Positions 62,501-64,000 of a DNA stretch of 64,000 nucleotides are shown here, piece by piece. Location: positions 1-64,000 of the forward strand of contig CAXBMB010000007.1 of NCBI GenBank assembly GCA_963976695.1. Reading direction: 5' to 3'. The notes below the pieces were generated by a model, which did no database searches, was not told the DNA's origin, and was given only the letters and a program-made list of their open reading frames with translations. The position numbers and the translations under genes were made by a program. Positions within the stretch are counted from its first letter, which is position 1. Every line of letters begins with the position of its first letter. Source of the stretch: CAXBMB01 sp963976695 (GTDB taxonomy: Bacteria > Pseudomonadota > Alphaproteobacteria > Kiloniellales > DSM-21159).

Positions 62501-64000
62501 CCGGCAAGCCAGGCGGCCAACGCCGCGCTGGCCGCCGCCGCCGAGGGGACAGCCAACGCCAGACGATGGGGCAAATGGGCGCGGCGATGCTGGCTGGCGG
62601 CAACCAGATCCTGGAAAGCGGCCCGGTCGTCGTCCATCTGCGACAGGCTCAAGCAGCGTTGGCAATAGGCCGCCGCCTGGGCGCGCAGGGCCGCCGGATC
62701 ATGGGCCGACAGCACCAGCAGCTCGGTGCGCGACGCGCTGGCTTGGTCCGCCGGAAGCTCAGCAGGCGCGGCCTCCGAAAACGGCGCCTCCCGCAGCAGC
62801 AGATGCACGTTCGTGCCACTAAAGCCGAAGGAACTGACGCCGGCCACCCGCGGCCCGTCCTGCGCTGGCCAGGCCATCAACTCGCGCACCACCTGGATTG
62901 GCAGATTGGCCCAGTCGATATGCGGGCTCGGGGTTTCAAAATGCAGGCTGGCGGGAATCTGGCGACGCTGCAGCGCCAAGACGGTCTTGGCCAGCCCGGC
63001 GACCCCCGCCGCGCCCTCCAGGTGGCCCAGGTTGGTTTTCACCGAGCCGATCCGAAGCGCCGATCCGACGGTTCGATCCTGATCCTGCGCCATAACCGCC
63101 CCCAATGCCTGCGCCTCGATCGGATCGCCCAACGAGGTGCCGCTGCCGTGGGCCTCCACATAGCTCACCTGGCCAGGAACCAGCCCGGCGTCTTTCAGCG
63201 CGCGCCGGATCACCCGTTCCTGGGACGGCCCGTTGGGCGCGGTCAGGCCCGCCGACCGGCCATCCTGGTTCATCGCCGATCCAGCCAACACCGCCAGGAT
63301 CGGGTCGCCATCGCGCTCGGCATCGTCCAACCGCTTCAAGGCCAGCATTACGCAGCCCTCGCCGCGCACAAAGCCGTCCGCCTTGGCATCGAAAGATTTG
63401 CAGTGGCCATCGGCCGCCAGCATCCGCGACTTGGCGAAGTTCACCGCCACCCCGGGCTCCAGCATGACGTTCACACCGCCAACCAGCGCCAGCTCGCATT
63501 CGCCGTCCAGCAACGAGCGCCGGGCCAAGTGCACCGCCACCAAAGACGAGGAGCAGGCCGTGTCGACAGCCACCGCCGGTCCCTGAAGTCCGAGCGCATA
63601 GGCCACCCGGCCCGCCGCCACCGACGCGGCGTTGCCGGTCGCCAAATAGGGGTCGCTGCCCAGCGCGCCGCCGCCGGCCATCTGAAGCTGCAGATAATCG
63701 CTGCCGCAAATTCCAAGAAAGACACCCACCTCCGCGCCATCCAGCCGATCCGCCGGTTGGCCCGCATCTTCCAGGGCCTCCCAGGCGCACTCCAGCACCA
63801 GCCGTTGCTGCGGATCGAGAGAGGCGGCCTCGCGCGGGGAAATGTTGAAAAAGGCGGCGTCAAAACGGTCCACCTGATCAAGAAAGCCGCCATGGCGGGC
63901 GTAGGTCTTGCCCGGTTTATCCGGATCGGGATCGTAGTAGGCTTCAATATCCCAGCGGTCCGCCGGCACCTCGCTCACCGCGTCCCGGCCTTGCGCCAAC
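59494..64000 (-). CDS. Polyketide synthase KS-AT-KR-ACP (5' end beyond the window)
   Basis: At least 1501 residues of a type I PKS that enters from the right edge; the first part of the KS is missing. KS has DTACSSS (Cys codon 63553-63555), EAHGSGTSLGD and KTNLGHLEGAAG. AT has GHSMGEAAAAV (Ser codon 62170-62172) and VDVASHGPQVD, a VASH motif that suggests methylmalonyl-CoA, though not reliably. KR has LTGGFGGIA and the Tyr in AAYAAAS. ACP has LGMDSIMAVKL (Ser codon 59806-59808). The C-terminus (DLLDDLLGQIGDLEDGEIDRLLTEG) is an acidic helical docking region. No DH or ER is seen. It overlaps the next PKS by 8 nt and hands its chain to it. Confidence 0.93.
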   Translation of the reverse strand, partial: LAQGRDAVSEVPADRWDIEAYYDPDPDKPGKTYARHGGFLDQVDRFDAAFFNISPREAASLDPQQRLVLECAWEALEDAGQPADRLDGAEVGVFLGICGSDYLQLQMAGGGALGSDPYLATGNAASVAAGRVAYALGLQGPAVAVDTACSSSLVAVHLARRSLLDGECELALVGGVNVMLEPGVAVNFAKSRMLAADGHCKSFDAKADGFVRGEGCVMLALKRLDDAERDGDPILAVLAGSAMNQDGRSAGLTAPNGPSQERVIRRALKDAGLVPGQVSYVEAHGSGTSLGDPIEAQALGAVMAQDQDRTVGSALRIGSVKTNLGHLEGAAGVAGLAKTVLALQRRQIPASLHFETPSPHIDWANLPIQVVRELMAWPAQDGPRVAGVSSFGFSGTNVHLLLREAPFSEAAPAELPADQASASRTELLVLSAHDPAALRAQAAAYCQRCLSLSQMDDDRAAFQDLVAASQHRRAHLPHRLALAVPSAAAASAALAAWLAGETHPAVAQGRVADGKPAKIGFVYPGQGGQWLGMGRQLFAQSDCFRQAFRAAAAACAAAGCPELERLLLAGDAAALAPIDRMQPLLFSLQVALTRQWADLGIAPRVVLGHSMGEAAAAVAAGALDLSSAARIITLRSRLMKRLAGQGAMLVTALSYEEAVDLVADSDGSVAVAVSNSRRSTVLSGASASLDRLAEQLERRQVFTRRVKVDVASHGPQVDCLEIELKEALGEVSSKQTSLVMESTVLSRPVAAGELDADYWWSNLRQPVRFAAALARLLDQGVTQVVEVGPHPVLLAAVEEESLALNQPVAALGSLERDQEDSQALLTSLAQLYVQGVTPRWQALSQPPRGFVFLPLYPWQRQRHWFAAAPAARPGLVAEAAAWTDKVYEVAWRALPHRQPPLEPGLPWLVIDLADQAVAAQLHDRLRAAGQQVTLLRSSPRALLAKPPQLDERRLVILGAESAAAQQDSATVLDLLRRFYLGAPQAIWTVTSGGQQLSSADRDLDPLAASLWGFVRVAMLEKSNIDGGLIDLSKAKNQQDSDQVEALVGALLAPGGEQQLALRGGRLYGARLTSAGALVPASPSFDPEAVYLLTGGFGGIAVQLAEWLVARGARRLRLVSRRGRAEGALADRLAKLEESGVDIERLGLDVTGRDQLREVLRSTDARPLKGLFHLAGITEPCKLEDLDAAGLARVWAPKMAAAENLLAGAATLPLDHFVAFSTGAAIWGSEGQAAYAAASAALDALMAKGRAEGLPCLSVNWGWWQDSGMISETAADYFARMGFLPVPGSDALAALASLMVNPPSFGGRAVAGFDWSLFKPVQEARRPRPLLEEMAGATTAPPTGEASGALAAMLTPLDPTARRAGLRQALKRLVAEILGFEHPDQLEEDAGFFQLGMDSIMAVKLRGRLETDMGRSFPPSLAFEYPNVQALADYLASLLAPADQALAAKDSADPGAADRQDGQPADGPGQAPADLLDDLLGQIGDLEDGEIDRLLTEGPSDE

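Overview
The window is GC-rich chromosomal DNA from an alphaproteobacterium, most likely of Rhodospirillales type. The evidence is the gene order fabD-fabG-acpP-fabF-mltG with yicC and gmk, then rpsF-rpsR-rplI, dnaB, alr, radA, cvpA and purF, together with DUF2794 and DUF2332 proteins and a proteobacterial-type membrane-bound psd/pssA pair. No rRNA, tRNA, CRISPR array, phage or intact insertion sequence was recognised. The species is not identifiable from the sequence alone.

Layout. 0.1-7.5 kb: a minus-strand fatty-acid and cell-envelope block (fabD, fabG, acpP, fabF, mltG, yicC, gmk) with one plus-strand short-chain dehydrogenase. 8-24.7 kb: mostly plus-strand housekeeping genes: an HpaI-type aldolase, the ribosomal operon rpsF-rpsR-rplI, a Cfa-type methyltransferase, dnaB, alr, the lipid transporter pair mlaE-mlaF, radA, cvpA, purF, a DUF2937 protein with a dehydrogenase, and a DUF2332 protein. 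23.2-27 kb: minus-strand der, bamB and a TPR membrane protein. 27.2-31.6 kb: the sn-glycerol-3-phosphate ABC importer ugpB-ugpA-ugpE-ugpC with a clear promoter. 32.4-38.5 kb: DUF2794, a YaiI-type protein, psd-pssA, an unassigned nucleotidyltransferase-like gene, and a GlmU-like/HAD pair. 38.5-43.6 kb: a LysR regulator divergent from two flavin oxidoreductases of the dimethylglycine/sarcosine dehydrogenase type. 43.8-50.1 kb: a second Cfa, a GST, trhO, slyX, a YbiB-like protein, and a ParA-like ATPase with a DUF697 protein. 50.2-64 kb: a polyketide synthase locus that runs off the right edge.

The most unusual part is the polyketide locus. A first PKS (KS-AT-KR-ACP, 5' end outside the window) feeds, through an 8-nt gene overlap, a 2359-residue PKS ordered KS-AT-KR-ACP-sulfotransferase-insert-esterase. 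ACP-sulfotransferase-hydrolase is the terminal architecture known from curacin CurM and the cyanobacterial olefin synthase Ols, where beta-sulfation followed by hydrolysis yields a terminal alkene. The segment between sulfotransferase and esterase resembles a DnaG-type TOPRIM region without its catalytic glutamate, which I do not know from any PKS. A translationally coupled alpha/beta hydrolase follows, with Thr in place of the nucleophilic Ser. A type II thioesterase and a SnoaL-like protein sit next to it.

Smaller observations include two families of dispersed intergenic repeats, several 10-15-bp tandem repeats inside or beside genes, a pentapeptide-repeat tail on ribosomal protein S6, and a histone-H1-like tail on the DUF697 protein.
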